This document shows, one piece after another, positions 7,235-17,403 of a DNA stretch of 33,025 nt (its first letter is position 1; the number at the start of each line of letters is the position of its first letter). The position numbers and the translations under genes were made by a program. The notes beneath the pieces were generated by a model. The model was not told the DNA's origin. It saw nothing but the letters and a program-made list of their open reading frames with translations, and did no database searches. Source of the DNA: Candidatus Parcubacteria bacterium (lineage in GTDB: Bacteria; Patescibacteriota; Patescibacteriia; Magasanikbacterales; UBA922); contig JABGUG010000064.1 of the NCBI GenBank assembly GCA_018646705.1, positions 1 through 33,025 on the forward strand, in the 5' to 3' direction.

Positions 7235-9820
7235 TTACAAAGTAGCTTCAATCATATCATCTTTGCTTTCGCCCACACCTTGATCAAGTTTGGTTCGTTC
7301 CATGATTTCTGCTTCTACAATATTACGATCCCTACCATGTTTAAGCCTTGATAGTTGTCTAATAGCGTCTGCAAGCTCTTTGTTTCCTTCTTTAGGAGCA
7401 TATACAGACATATTGAATGGTTTTGTAGTTTCATTGTCTACAAGAAGCTTGGAGTTACATGTGAATTTTTCTACATTCATAAGGTCATATGCACCAAACG
7501 TAGGTGCAAATTCTTTTGCAAGTAGATCCGCATCTTCTGGACCAATACGATACACACACATAGTACCTACATTACCAAGTACTGCATCACGAATATCAGC
7601 CTTTCCTTTGTCATCTGTTAGCTGGCTCATGTATTGGTGAGCAATTATGAGGTCAAGGCGGTATTTACGAGCCTCAGAAAGTATAGTGGAGATAGAATCA
7701 GTAATAAAGTTTTGAAACTCATCAATATATAGATAAAAATCTTTACGATCTTCTTCTGCCATGTCAGCACGCCCAAGAGCAGCCATCTGCAGTTTGGCTA
7801 CAATGATAAGACCAATAAGCTTGGCGTTTACTTCACCAGTTTTACCTTTTGCCAGGTTTACAATTAGAATTTTTTGTTTGTCCATTATATCTCGGAAGCT
7901 GAAACCGGATTTTTGTTGTCCCATTATATTACGCATCATGTCATTTTCTACAAAACGACCAACTTTGGAAATCAAATATCCAAGCATTTCAGATTTGTGG
8001 AAGTCACTGGTCTTTGCCATTTCTTTTTCCCAGAATGCACGTACTACAGGGTCTTTTAATTTTTTCAAATATATCTTAACATAATCATCATCAGTAAACA
8101 TGCGTGGAATATCAATAATCGTACCAGGATTATCAATATCTGCCATAAGGGTAAGCATGACATTACGCATCTGATGCTCAAACATCGGTCCAATCATTTC
8201 TGGTGGAAAGAGTTTATAAAAAATACTTATCATTTCTTGCACTGCATAATCTTTTTCATCTTCACTGCGTGCTTCGAGCATGTTTAGTCCTACTGGACGT
8301 TCTAGATCAGATGGATTGAAAATAACCACATCATCTGCACGATCTTTTGGTATATGAGAGAGTACATATTCAGCAAAATCTCCATGTGGATCTACCACAG
8401 CCACACCCTTTCCATTTTCTATATCCTGTACAGCCATATTTTGGATAAGTACTGATTTTCCAGAACCAGATTTACCAATAACATATAGATGGCGTCTACG
8501 ATCAGAATCTTTTAGTTTCACCTGATAATCTTGACCACGATAGGGGACATGGCCCAACAAGATTCCTTCAGCAGGAAGGTTTGGTGGTGGAGGTGGTTTA
8601 CGCGCACCTAGCCACTTGATATTTGGTGCTTCAGTAGAGTGCAGTGGTAGATGCCAGAGACTTGCTAACTCCTCAGTATTTAGAAGGGTATCATTTTTTT
8701 CATTGAATGATCTATAAATAAAGTCTCTAATAAGTTGTTTTTGATTTCTAGGTATTGCTGCGGTAAATGAATTACCATAACGATACAAATTGTATTGACC
8801 AAACGCACCTACGAGATTATCAAGGTTCACGCGTGCTATATCTGGGTTGTCAGAGGCGCTCAGAAGGCGTGTAGTGACATCTACACCACCTTTGGATAGT
8901 TTTTCTTCTATACCCTTAAGCATCTCTTCTTCCATAGAAGAGAGCTGATATTGTTCTTTTGGTTGGTTAATATTTTCTGGACTTTTTTGTTGTGATACTT
9001 GTTCACCCATGCCTTTACCAATTATTCCCAGAGCCCTGGTAAATGCACTTTTGTGTACTATTTTTTCAAATCTTTCACCTTTTTTTACATCACGTACAAT
9101 ACGTACACCTCTTCGTCTCCATTTTCTATTAGCTGACCGAACTACAAATTGTAGAGCTGCGGAGCTATTGTGCTCATTGATTCTAGCCAATACATTGAGT
9201 ACTGCAGACATAGGGTCTGAATCCATGTTTTTGTATGTTTTGAAAGGGAATACATGTACATTTTTGCTTGTGAGATATGCACCAACAATAGAACTTTTTT
9301 CAGTAAAAATATTATAATCAGAAATTTCTTCTATATGTGCATATGGATACTGTGCATTGATTTGTTGTTCAATAAAACCTTTTACTTTGTGAGGTACAGC
9401 AACATAGAAATGTATAAGGTTGTTGTGTACGACAATTTCAAACGAAATATGATCATTGCGCCCTCGAAAAAGTCGGTGAAAGCCACGCTCAGCCTTTAGG
9501 GCTGCGATAGAAGAGAAAAGTGTCTCGGTAATTCCAATTTCTTCTCGTATTTGGTCAAGTCGTTCTTCTTGGCTTGCATTGCTTGCACCTTCTGATTTTT
9601 TTTCTTTTGGTACAAGAATGTGTAAAAGCGTACGATCAAATGCATGTTTCATCTTGAATACTGATCGTGTGATAGAACGTGTAATAAAAAAGACACCTAC
9701 AGCAAGGAGTATTATAGATCCAAAAATAGTGAGATTGAGGATCATATCTGTGCTAAAAAAAGGTGTCACCTGAGTAGAACTGTCAGGAACTATGGTAAAT
9801 TGAAATAAAAACGTAAGCAT
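7235..9820 (-). CDS. Membrane-anchored TraD/VirB4/HerA-like type IV secretion-type ATPase
   Basis: N-terminal TM helix, Walker A VIGKSGSGKSVL, VVDPHGDFAEYVLSHIP, DFYLYIDEFQNF, IIAHQYMSQL. Confidence 0.88.
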   Translation of the reverse strand: MLTFLFQFTIVPDSSTQVTPFFSTDMILNLTIFGSIILLAVGVFFITRSITRSVFKMKHAFDRTLLHILVPKEKKSEGASNASQEERLDQIREEIGITETLFSSIAALKAERGFHRLFRGRNDHISFEIVVHNNLIHFYVAVPHKVKGFIEQQINAQYPYAHIEEISDYNIFTEKSSIVGAYLTSKNVHVFPFKTYKNMDSDPMSAVLNVLARINEHNSSAALQFVVRSANRKWRRRGVRIVRDVKKGERFEKIVHKSAFTRALGIIGKGMGEQVSQQKSPENINQPKEQYQLSSMEEEMLKGIEEKLSKGGVDVTTRLLSASDNPDIARVNLDNLVGAFGQYNLYRYGNSFTAAIPRNQKQLIRDFIYRSFNEKNDTLLNTEELASLWHLPLHSTEAPNIKWLGARKPPPPPNLPAEGILLGHVPYRGQDYQVKLKDSDRRRHLYVIGKSGSGKSVLIQNMAVQDIENGKGVAVVDPHGDFAEYVLSHIPKDRADDVVIFNPSDLERPVGLNMLEARSEDEKDYAVQEMISIFYKLFPPEMIGPMFEHQMRNVMLTLMADIDNPGTIIDIPRMFTDDDYVKIYLKKLKDPVVRAFWEKEMAKTSDFHKSEMLGYLISKVGRFVENDMMRNIMGQQKSGFSFRDIMDKQKILIVNLAKGKTGEVNAKLIGLIIVAKLQMAALGRADMAEEDRKDFYLYIDEFQNFITDSISTILSEARKYRLDLIIAHQYMSQLTDDKGKADIRDAVLGNVGTMCVYRIGPEDADLLAKEFAPTFGAYDLMNVEKFTCNSKLLVDNETTKPFNMSVYAPKEGNKELADAIRQLSRLKHGRDRNIVEAEIMERTKLDQGVGESKDDMIEATL

Positions 9821-9823
9821 AAT

Positions 9824-10417
9824 CTATTCTTGCTGGTTGTTTTTGATAGATATGATTTTATCTGCTTTGATCTTTGCTTCTTGTTCGAGAAAAAAGGAGT
9901 TAATTCCAGGAAGCATTTTGAGCCACTCCATCAGGAGTTTGAAGATTTCTTTTATCTTTACATGTGTTTTTTTCATGAGCTCTCTAATATTTCCTGCAAC
10001 TTCTTCACCTTTCATCTTAAATTCTTGTTGTTGGACAGGAGTAAGTTCCATATAAGCGTCAGCAAGCCCTTCTTGCATAACCTCTTCAATTCTCTCTGTA
10101 AGTTCATCCTTTATATGAGGCATTTGTACAGAGGTCTTCTTTTTTCGCTTTAATTTTTTCTTGAGTGTATCAATACGTCCTTCTAGAGAGCCATCTTCTG
10201 TTTCTATAGGTTTTGGTTCTAGTTCTTTTGCTGATTCCATTTCTGTCTGAGGCATTGGTGCAGCATCAGATATTGTATCTGGAGTTTGAACCGGTTGCTC
10301 TGTTGCGGATTGTGGTACTTCAAAATTAGGATCTGGTTCAGGGATCGGTTCAGCATACTCAGTAAATTCTTCTTCTAAAAGCTCCTTGTTTTGTTCTGGA
10401 ATATTTTTGTCTGGCAT
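9824..10417 (-). CDS. Hypothetical acidic/Pro-rich protein encoded immediately upstream of the ATPase
   Basis: 197-aa ORF ending 4 nt before the ATPase ORF on the same strand; probable operon partner. Confidence 0.7.
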   Translation of the reverse strand: MPDKNIPEQNKELLEEEFTEYAEPIPEPDPNFEVPQSATEQPVQTPDTISDAAPMPQTEMESAKELEPKPIETEDGSLEGRIDTLKKKLKRKKKTSVQMPHIKDELTERIEEVMQEGLADAYMELTPVQQQEFKMKGEEVAGNIRELMKKTHVKIKEIFKLLMEWLKMLPGINSFFLEQEAKIKADKIISIKNNQQE

Positions 10418-10449
10418 ATGTCCCTAGACAGTTTATAAAGTTTCTAAAG

Positions 10450-10794
10450 TTATAAAGTTTTTATTAATCCTGAGATCATTTTTGAAATTTCTTCAGAAGA
10501 TTCTTTTAGAAGTGTAAAATTTTTTCTATCTATATAGCTCAACTTTAAAGCAAGATATAACATAGATCTAACTTCTCCACTAGAACCTTTTGCAATATAT
10601 AAAAATCTAACAAATTCTTTATTTGATCTTCTTTCAAATCCTTCCGCGACATTATTCATTACAGAAACTGACGCTCTTCTGATCTGATCTCGAAAACCAA
10701 AATCTTTGTTATTTTTAAAAGTATTATAAATTTTAACTGACAACTTCCCGGATTTTTGCCACACCACAATATCCTCAAATCGTTCAAATTTCAT
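10450..10794 (-). CDS. Four-helix bundle protein (23S rRNA IVS-like / TIGR02436 family)
   Basis: DIVVWQKSGKLSVKIYNTF...DQIRRASVSVMNNVAEGFERRSNKEFVRFLYIAKGSSGEVRSMLYLA is diagnostic. Confidence 0.93.
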   Translation of the reverse strand: MKFERFEDIVVWQKSGKLSVKIYNTFKNNKDFGFRDQIRRASVSVMNNVAEGFERRSNKEFVRFLYIAKGSSGEVRSMLYLALKLSYIDRKNFTLLKESSEEISKMISGLIKTL

Positions 10795-10865
10795 GGCAAA
10801 TCTAAGTTGTACCCCTTTTTAACTTTATGTACTTTGTGTACTTTTTAACTATATACATTATATCA

Positions 10866-10896
10866 AAAAAAACAAAAAAGAGCTACAAAAAGCTCC
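10866..10896 (-). terminator. Probable intrinsic terminator
   Basis: GGAGCTttttgtAGCTC followed by T-run on the minus strand. Confidence 0.5.
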
Positions 10897-10911
10897 GTAT
10901 TGTTGATAACA

Positions 10912-11718
10912 TTAATTTTTTTTTAGTTTCATTAATATAAAAAAGAAAATAAGAGATACAATGTAGGCTAAAACTGTTCCACCAAAAATACCAAAAGCAG
11001 GATATGTCCAGTGTGATGCAAAGATAAAGGCAATAAAAACAATAGATCCTTCAGGAATTTTTTTTGCAACTTTGAAAAGCATGTCTGATCCATAATACCA
11101 GTGCAGTGTAATAAAAGTGGAAATATATACTGCGGGAAATCCACCAAATATGCCACCCCAAAATGGATTTAGTGTTTTGGATAAGAATACTGCCAGTGTT
11201 ATGATGATTCCTGCAAAGATAGCCCGACCAACTTTTTGTGCATTTGAATAGGTGATCAATGTGTGATTTGTGACAATATTATTTTTCTTAGTAAGAAAGA
11301 AGTATGAAACAATAGTGAGTAATGCATAGCCTAAGAGTGACAACCATACATCTGAGAATTGAGTAAATACAACTGGGAGTGAAAAAAGGAACCATATGGT
11401 GAGACCTCCCAAAAGACTTATAATAATAGATAGAATTTTTGGTAATTTGATTTTTGAAAGATAAATATAGACAATGGCAAATAATTGTACTACTCCACCC
11501 ATCATGAGTGTTGCTGGTGCTATTCGTCCTACATCTTCTGCCGACAATGTCCATCCTATGAAAATATAGGTAATAACTACGGTTGACGGGAGGCTTATTA
11601 CAATACCCGCAATCTTTTTTGGTGCTCGTTCTGCAAAATAACTCAAACCAGCAATGGTAATGCCACCAGCTATAAAAGAAGTAATAAGTTGTATGTAAAA
11701 TAAATTAGTCATTTTCAA
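10912..11718 (-). CDS. Polytopic membrane protein (DUF3147-like)
   Basis: Multiple hydrophobic helices; no catalytic motif seen. Confidence 0.7.
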   Translation of the reverse strand: MKMTNLFYIQLITSFIAGGITIAGLSYFAERAPKKIAGIVISLPSTVVITYIFIGWTLSAEDVGRIAPATLMMGGVVQLFAIVYIYLSKIKLPKILSIIISLLGGLTIWFLFSLPVVFTQFSDVWLSLLGYALLTIVSYFFLTKKNNIVTNHTLITYSNAQKVGRAIFAGIIITLAVFLSKTLNPFWGGIFGGFPAVYISTFITLHWYYGSDMLFKVAKKIPEGSIVFIAFIFASHWTYPAFGIFGGTVLAYIVSLIFFFILMKLKKN

Positions 11719-12082
11719 AAAATAGTTTCACTGGTGCGTGTAAGTCTAGTTTTTTAAGTTCATCTTTAGAATACCAGGCGAGCTTATCATGCTCAAAGCT
11801 TAGTGTTATTTCACCAGTGTATGATTTTATAGAATAAATAAAGAAATGCATATCAAATTCTTCATTTTTGAGTTCAATATCTTTTTCTATCTTATTAGGT
11901 ATAATATCTAACTTAGTCTCTTCCTTTACTTCACGAATCAAGGTTTGTTCTAGTGTTTCTTCTCCATTCTGTTTTCCACCAGGAAAATCCCATAGTTTAT
12001 TAAACCTAGGTGGATGATTTGTTCTTCTTAGTAACAAATATTTTCCATCTTTTTCTATTAGAGCTTTGCAGGTGTTTGTCAT
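11705..12082 (-). CDS. NUDIX hydrolase
   Basis: GGKQNGEETLEQTLIREVKEET fits the Nudix box. Confidence 0.93.
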   Translation of the reverse strand: MTNTCKALIEKDGKYLLLRRTNHPPRFNKLWDFPGGKQNGEETLEQTLIREVKEETKLDIIPNKIEKDIELKNEEFDMHFFIYSIKSYTGEITLSFEHDKLAWYSKDELKKLDLHAPVKLFFEND

Positions 12083-12091
12083 ATGGTGTAT

Positions 12092-12496
12092 TTAATCCAA
12101 ATACACATGAATAGTTACATCATTTGTCTTTGTGTTTACAACAATTTGGGCAAATTTTGCGTCTAATGGTTTTATAGGATACGTTAGCTCAAAATCTTCT
12201 TTCGATGGTGTGACATCTTTTGTGCCAATAGAATTGTTAATCCACATATCAATGTCTTCCGGAGCGGCAGTAAATGTGATAATAAATTCTTGTGAAGCAG
12301 GGGACCCCATAGTTCTAACAATAAAACCTTCAGCACTTTCTGGTAATGGATCCATTTGTGACCATGTGAGAGCTGTACCTATTGTTTCTTGGTTCTCTGT
12401 GTCAGCTTGATTGAAAAAATGAATCATGATTCCAGCAGTAATTCCTATAATGATAATTGTTAGTGTTACAAATAGAATTATAATTTTTGTTTTCAT
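12092..12496 (-). CDS. Small membrane-anchored protein of unknown function
   Basis: 134-aa ORF with N-terminal TM helix. Confidence 0.65.
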   Translation of the reverse strand: MKTKIIILFVTLTIIIIGITAGIMIHFFNQADTENQETIGTALTWSQMDPLPESAEGFIVRTMGSPASQEFIITFTAAPEDIDMWINNSIGTKDVTPSKEDFELTYPIKPLDAKFAQIVVNTKTNDVTIHVYLD

Positions 12497-12503
12497 ATTA
12501 TTT

Positions 12504-13928
12504 TTATTTAAGATTTTTTTCTAAAAATTTTTCAATACCTTTCAAACCTTTAATTATATTTTCACATGTGTCATGTATGAGTGTAATTCGAAACCATACC
12601 TGACCTTTTTTCTTTGGTATGCCAAATACATTTCCAGGTAAGACTGCATAACCTCCCTTTTTTATAAGATCATGAAAAAATTGATCATCATCACCTTTGT
12701 AATACTCTGAATTTACTTTGATCAAGAAAGTATTTCCAATTCTTTGATTTACATAGTCTGAAAAATATTTTGATTTTGTTACATACTCAGTGATTTTTTT
12801 GTTTGCCTTTTCCATTTTAATATCAGCATCATTAACGCGTTTGTTATATTTTTCAAATAATTTTATTTTTTTGAGATTTTTGAGAACTTGTTTCTCATCA
12901 AATGGTCTACCCCAACCAAATAAGCCTGTATTTAATAATTTCATATCTGACAACACGATTGGTTTTTTTTCTATTCTTTTTGCTCTAAATAACATATCCC
13001 ATGCAAACATTATCATACTGACAGTACTCAAGGTGTTTTCTGTGGCAGAAATATAATATTGGTACACGTTTTGAATTCGTGGATCACCAAACCAATATCC
13101 ACATCTATACCCAGCAAAAAAAGTTGTATCTTTGCTTGGTCCAAATACTTTGATTACATAATCAAGTTTTTTTGTTAGAGAAAAAATTTCTGTATGATTT
13201 CTGTTCTGAGGATAAAGTTCATCTTGGTAAATGTTGTCGACTATCAAGAAAATTCCTTCAGACTGACAAAATTGTACAATCTTTTTTAATTCTTTTGCTG
13301 TTTCATTTTCATAAGTAGACTGGGCTGGATTATTTGGGTATGTTATTACTATAGCGGCTGTTTTTTTGGTAGTACTTTTTTTAATTTGTTCAAAAGTTGG
13401 TAAAAAATTATTTTCTCTAGTTGCTCTCAAGAAACGCGGTTTTACAAGTCCGCTCATGTTTGAAATCTGTGCCAGATATACTGTGTAATTTGGTAAGGTT
13501 AGAATTATTTCTGGTTTACTGCATTGTCTAGGAAATACTTTTTTGGAAAGTTTTGGAATAGAATTTAGTAGACCACTCATTACATTTGTACATCCGTGTG
13601 CCGCACCGAGCCCTGCTTTCTCTATTAATTTTTTATTCTTTATTTTATTTTTTGGATCCACACTGTTCAATCTTTTTAATTCCAAATTTCTGATCAATGG
13701 TCCAAGCTCTATTACACCATCTGGTGATGCATACCCTGGTTCAAATTCAGCTATTTTTTCAATCTCAGTTAGGGTTATTGCAGGAGGAAAAATATCTGCA
13801 TCAAAATTCATGTGATCCATTGCTGTGGCATGAAGAGATTCGTCAAACATAATTGACCAATATTGAATCAATCGTTGATACATTTCTAAATCTTCAACTT
13901 TTTTGGAATAATATGCAGTATTGCCCAT
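12504..13928 (-). CDS. PLP-dependent class I/II aminotransferase
   Basis: AAIVITYPNNPAQSTYENE, FLIVDNIYQDELYP, FGPSKDTTFFAGYRCGYWFGD (PLP-Lys region). Confidence 0.88.
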   Translation of the reverse strand: MGNTAYYSKKVEDLEMYQRLIQYWSIMFDESLHATAMDHMNFDADIFPPAITLTEIEKIAEFEPGYASPDGVIELGPLIRNLELKRLNSVDPKNKIKNKKLIEKAGLGAAHGCTNVMSGLLNSIPKLSKKVFPRQCSKPEIILTLPNYTVYLAQISNMSGLVKPRFLRATRENNFLPTFEQIKKSTTKKTAAIVITYPNNPAQSTYENETAKELKKIVQFCQSEGIFLIVDNIYQDELYPQNRNHTEIFSLTKKLDYVIKVFGPSKDTTFFAGYRCGYWFGDPRIQNVYQYYISATENTLSTVSMIMFAWDMLFRAKRIEKKPIVLSDMKLLNTGLFGWGRPFDEKQVLKNLKKIKLFEKYNKRVNDADIKMEKANKKITEYVTKSKYFSDYVNQRIGNTFLIKVNSEYYKGDDDQFFHDLIKKGGYAVLPGNVFGIPKKKGQVWFRITLIHDTCENIIKGLKGIEKFLEKNLK

Positions 13929-13944
13929 ATCTAATATATAAAAA

Positions 13945-14136
13945 TTATTTTATAATTTGAACCCTACCAATTTCACCAGTAACAAGACGGACCTTGATAC
14001 CTCGGGTGTGATTGGCAGAACTAGTGAGAATATCTTTGACAACACCATCAAGAAGTCTATCAGTTCCTTGATCCTTTTTTAAAGTAATAGAAACGTGTTT
14101 GCCTGGTTTTATATTTGATCGTTTTTGGCCATTCAT
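13945..14136 (-). CDS. YwbE family protein (DUF2196)
   Basis: NIKPGKHVSITLKKDQGTDRLLDGVVKDILTSSANHTRGIKVRLVTGEIGRVQII. Confidence 0.88.
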   Translation of the reverse strand: MNGQKRSNIKPGKHVSITLKKDQGTDRLLDGVVKDILTSSANHTRGIKVRLVTGEIGRVQIIK

Positions 14137-14137
14137 A

Positions 14138-14320
14138 TTATTTTAATGTTTTTTCAAATTCACCCCATACACAACACTTTGTCGTATATCTACGAGCACA
14201 ATCAACTGATGGGCAGTTTTTTTCTATAAATTCATTCCATTTCTCTTTTAATTCTTTTGGAATGGTTCCGTCTCCATCGTGATTCATTTTACATGAATCT
14301 GTTCCACATGTGTTTGTCAT
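14138..14320 (-). CDS. Small Cys-rich protein (60 aa)
   Basis: Tightly packed ORF with 6 Cys in 60 aa. Confidence 0.55.
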   Translation of the reverse strand: MTNTCGTDSCKMNHDGDGTIPKELKEKWNEFIEKNCPSVDCARRYTTKCCVWGEFEKTLK

Positions 14321-14351
14321 AAATTATTTTTTAAGTTAAACCTTATTATTA

Positions 14352-15344
14352 CTATGACTTACAAGCGTTTAGACAGCTTTCATAAGCACCGGTACCACAA
14401 TGGTCATAATAATTATCCCAACATGAATCATCGCAACCAGCTTCCATACCACAACCATAAAATAGATTAAATTTTGTACAAGCACCACGACAACTTAATA
14501 ATTGGTACATATGATCACCAGAATGTTTTACGCATTCTTCAACTATTTCTTGACCGCATTTTATCTGGCATAAATACATTTTACTATCACAACTTCCAAC
14601 TCCTTCTGGACGAGTTACTTGTCCGTGACCGTCTTCCATGCCTGGTTTTCCACCATATTCTTGTATCTGGGTTTCTCTTTTTAATTCAAGTACTGCTGGA
14701 GTTGTGGTGTCTGTGACGCCTAGTTCATTTAAATTAAGTGTTTTGTCAGGGCCTCTGTCAGGTAAGGTGGCGTTCTCTAATGCAGCTTTGTCTTGTTTGT
14801 CTGTCGCTTCAATCACTTTTGGATCTTTATCATATTCTTCAATTGTATATTGTGGTAAGTCTTCATATTCAGGAGTTGTAGTGTCTGTTAGTGTCAATCT
14901 ATCTCTTTTAATATTTAATTTCCCTTCCTCAGATTTTAAATCTATTAGTAATTCTTTTTTTATGTTATTAGTTTCTTCAAGTTTTATTTTTATTTTATCG
15001 AGCCATTCTTTTTTTATTTCCTCATCCTCTGTTTTTTTAGCAATGTTCATTGCTTTTTTTAATAATTTTTCAGAAGAACCTAAAATTTTTCCAACTAATT
15101 CTAGTTTTGATTTATTTAGCATTTCTTTAGCTTCAATTATTCTTTCTTCAGCTAGGTTTATAAATCTTTCTATTTTCTTTTCTTTACCAAAAGTAAAAAT
15201 ATTTTTAACACTTTCTCCAAATTTTTCAAAGGTATAAAAAGGGCTGTCTGGCATAACACCTGCTTTTTCTATTTTGTCTGTGGCTAGTGTAGGTGAGACA
15301 ATTAGAAAAAGTAGTAGTGAAATTATTATTAGTTTTTTAGTCAT
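14352..15344 (-). CDS. Secreted protein: DUF5667-like N-terminus plus Cys-rich C-terminal domain
   Basis: Signal peptide, AGVMPDSPFYTFEKFGESVKNIFTFGKEKKIERFINLAEERIIEAKEM; 12 Cys in the last ~78 aa. Confidence 0.75.
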   Translation of the reverse strand: MTKKLIIISLLLFLIVSPTLATDKIEKAGVMPDSPFYTFEKFGESVKNIFTFGKEKKIERFINLAEERIIEAKEMLNKSKLELVGKILGSSEKLLKKAMNIAKKTEDEEIKKEWLDKIKIKLEETNNIKKELLIDLKSEEGKLNIKRDRLTLTDTTTPEYEDLPQYTIEEYDKDPKVIEATDKQDKAALENATLPDRGPDKTLNLNELGVTDTTTPAVLELKRETQIQEYGGKPGMEDGHGQVTRPEGVGSCDSKMYLCQIKCGQEIVEECVKHSGDHMYQLLSCRGACTKFNLFYGCGMEAGCDDSCWDNYYDHCGTGAYESCLNACKS

Positions 15345-15359
15345 AGGATATTTTTATTA

Positions 15360-15668
15360 TTATTTCTCTTTATTAATCCACTTTTTATCAAGTGCATCTT
15401 CGAGATCAATATCCATGAGATGTGCTATCACAACAGTCATCCCGAGTACGTCTGCAAGTTCTGCAGCAACTTGTTTTTTTGATTCTTCTTTTGATACATG
15501 TTTTATTGGTCTACTTTTCTTTCTGTCAGTAAGTATTGCTTCGGATAGTTCCCCAACTTCCTCAAAAAGTTTAAACAAAGCAAAATCTTCGTCTATTGTA
15601 ATCTTATGTTTCTTACCATATCTTACAAGATTTTGTACGAGTTTGTTTTGGAGTTCTGTGAATTGCAT
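15360..15668 (-). CDS. MazG-like nucleotide pyrophosphohydrolase
   Basis: LFKLFEEVGELSEAIL...KKQVAAELADVLGMTVVIAHLMDID (EExxE and ExxD helices). Confidence 0.8.
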   Translation of the reverse strand: MQFTELQNKLVQNLVRYGKKHKITIDEDFALFKLFEEVGELSEAILTDRKKSRPIKHVSKEESKKQVAAELADVLGMTVVIAHLMDIDLEDALDKKWINKEK

Positions 15669-15686
15669 AGGTTGTTTTTATGTCGT

Positions 15687-15792
15687 GCAACCCATCCCCC
15701 AGCCCCTTCCCTTGAAAATGGGAAGGGGAGATTATTAAGCATCATTCCTCCCCATTTTTAAGGTGAGGTGCCCGAAGGGCGGAGGGGTTGCG
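15687..15792. repeat. 106-bp multi-hairpin repeat, copy A
   Basis: GCAACCCATCCCCCAGCCCCTTCCC...GGGAAGGGGAG...CCTCCCCATTTTTAAGGTGAGGTGCCCGAAGGGCGGAGGGGTTGCG; same length and near-identical to 24085-24190. Confidence 0.92.
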
Positions 15793-15794
15793 TC

Positions 15795-17402
15795 TTAAAA
15801 AGTTGAAATTATAGCCTCACCAACTCTCATCCCATCAGCAGCAGAACTAACTATTCCACCAGCATACCCAGCACCTTCACCAGCTGGGTAGATTCCTGCG
15901 ATATTTGATTGCATGGTTTCCTTATCACGACTGATGCGGAGTGGGGAAGAGGATCGGGTTTCTATGGCAGTGAGTACTGCGTTTGCACTCGCAAAACCTT
16001 TTATTTTGTTGTCTAGTTTTGGTAGTGCTTCGCGTAAACTGTCTGCGACAAAATCTGGTAGACAATCATCAAGTGATGAGAGTGTAATACCTGGTTTGTA
16101 TGTTGGTTTTACATTTTTTATTTTATCAGACTTTTGTTTTTTCAAAAAATCTCCGACAAGTTGCACTGGCGCATGGTAATTACTTCCGCCAAGTTCAAAT
16201 GCTTTCTTTTCCCATTTTCTCTGAAATTCTATTCCTGCAAGTGGATGATCAGACCCAAAGTCATCACCATTTACATTTACCAGTAGCGCTGCATTGGAAT
16301 TTTCTCCATCTTGCGCATACTCACTCATACCATTGGTAATAACTTCATTTTCTCCAGAAGCAGATGGCATTACATATCCACCAGGGCACATGCAAAACGT
16401 ATATACACTACGATTGTTATCACTGTGAGCAACCAGTTTGTATTTTGCGGCTCCAAGCTTTTTTTCTTTGTAAAATTTATCGTACTGAGATTTGTTTATC
16501 ATCTCAGCCTTGTGTTCGATGCGCACACCAATAGCAAATGGTTTTTGTTCAATACTAATTTTTCGTTCATAAAGCATCTCATATGTATCGCGAGCACTAT
16601 AACCAATCGCTAACACAAGATGATTTGTTTCAATTTTTTCTTCATCATTTAACGTAATACTTTCAAGTTTGTCATCTTTGATACTAATATCAGTCAGCTC
16701 TGTATTAAATCTTACCTCACCACCAAGATCAATAATTTGCTTTCGAATGTTTTTTGCAACCTTACGAATCTTGTCTGTACCAATATGTGGTTTTGCATCC
16801 CATAGAATCGTGTCTGGCGCACCAGCATTTACAAACTCATCAAAAATATATTTAATACGTGGATTGGTAATAAGTGTATTCAATTTTCCATCAGAAAAAG
16901 TACCTGCACCACCTTCACCAAACTGAATGTTTGACTCAGTATTGAGCTCTCCCGTATTCATAAACTTTTCTACATCACGAATACGTGCATCTACATCTCC
17001 ACCACGATCTATCACAATTGGCTTTAGTCCTGCACGCGCAAGTAAGAGTGCAGAAAACATTCCTGCAGGACCAGTACCAACAACTACTGGACGTGTCTTA
17101 AATTTCTTTGTATCTACTTTTAATTCTTCATAAACATAAGGTTTTGTAATTTCAATTCTGTGATGTTTTGTATTTTGTTGAACAGTTTTGCTTTTCAGAA
17201 GTTTTGATTCGTCTTCTAGTTCAATCATGACTGAATAAACAAAAAATATCATCTGACGTTTTTTGCGAGAATCAATAGCGCGTTTAGTAATTTTGAAATC
17301 TTTTACCTCATCAACGTCTATTCCCAAAAGATCTGCAATTTTTTCCTGCAAATCATTTTTAGAATGGTCGATGGGGAGGGTTATTTGTTGGAGTGAGAGC
17401 AT
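15795..17402 (-). CDS. FAD-dependent oxidoreductase (COG2509-like)
   Basis: VVGTGPAGMFSALLLARAGLKPIVIDRGGDVDAR dinucleotide fold; IQFGEGGAGTFSDGKLNT; C-terminal IYPAGEGAGYAGGIVSSAADGMR. Confidence 0.93.
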   Translation of the reverse strand: MLSLQQITLPIDHSKNDLQEKIADLLGIDVDEVKDFKITKRAIDSRKKRQMIFFVYSVMIELEDESKLLKSKTVQQNTKHHRIEITKPYVYEELKVDTKKFKTRPVVVGTGPAGMFSALLLARAGLKPIVIDRGGDVDARIRDVEKFMNTGELNTESNIQFGEGGAGTFSDGKLNTLITNPRIKYIFDEFVNAGAPDTILWDAKPHIGTDKIRKVAKNIRKQIIDLGGEVRFNTELTDISIKDDKLESITLNDEEKIETNHLVLAIGYSARDTYEMLYERKISIEQKPFAIGVRIEHKAEMINKSQYDKFYKEKKLGAAKYKLVAHSDNNRSVYTFCMCPGGYVMPSASGENEVITNGMSEYAQDGENSNAALLVNVNGDDFGSDHPLAGIEFQRKWEKKAFELGGSNYHAPVQLVGDFLKKQKSDKIKNVKPTYKPGITLSSLDDCLPDFVADSLREALPKLDNKIKGFASANAVLTAIETRSSSPLRISRDKETMQSNIAGIYPAGEGAGYAGGIVSSAADGMRVGEAIISTF

Positions 17403-17403
17403 G

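Noticed and set aside
14638-15237. 199-aa plus-strand ORF rich in Ser/Phe
   Set aside because: Antisense to the DUF5667-like gene, low complexity, no promoter or RBS.
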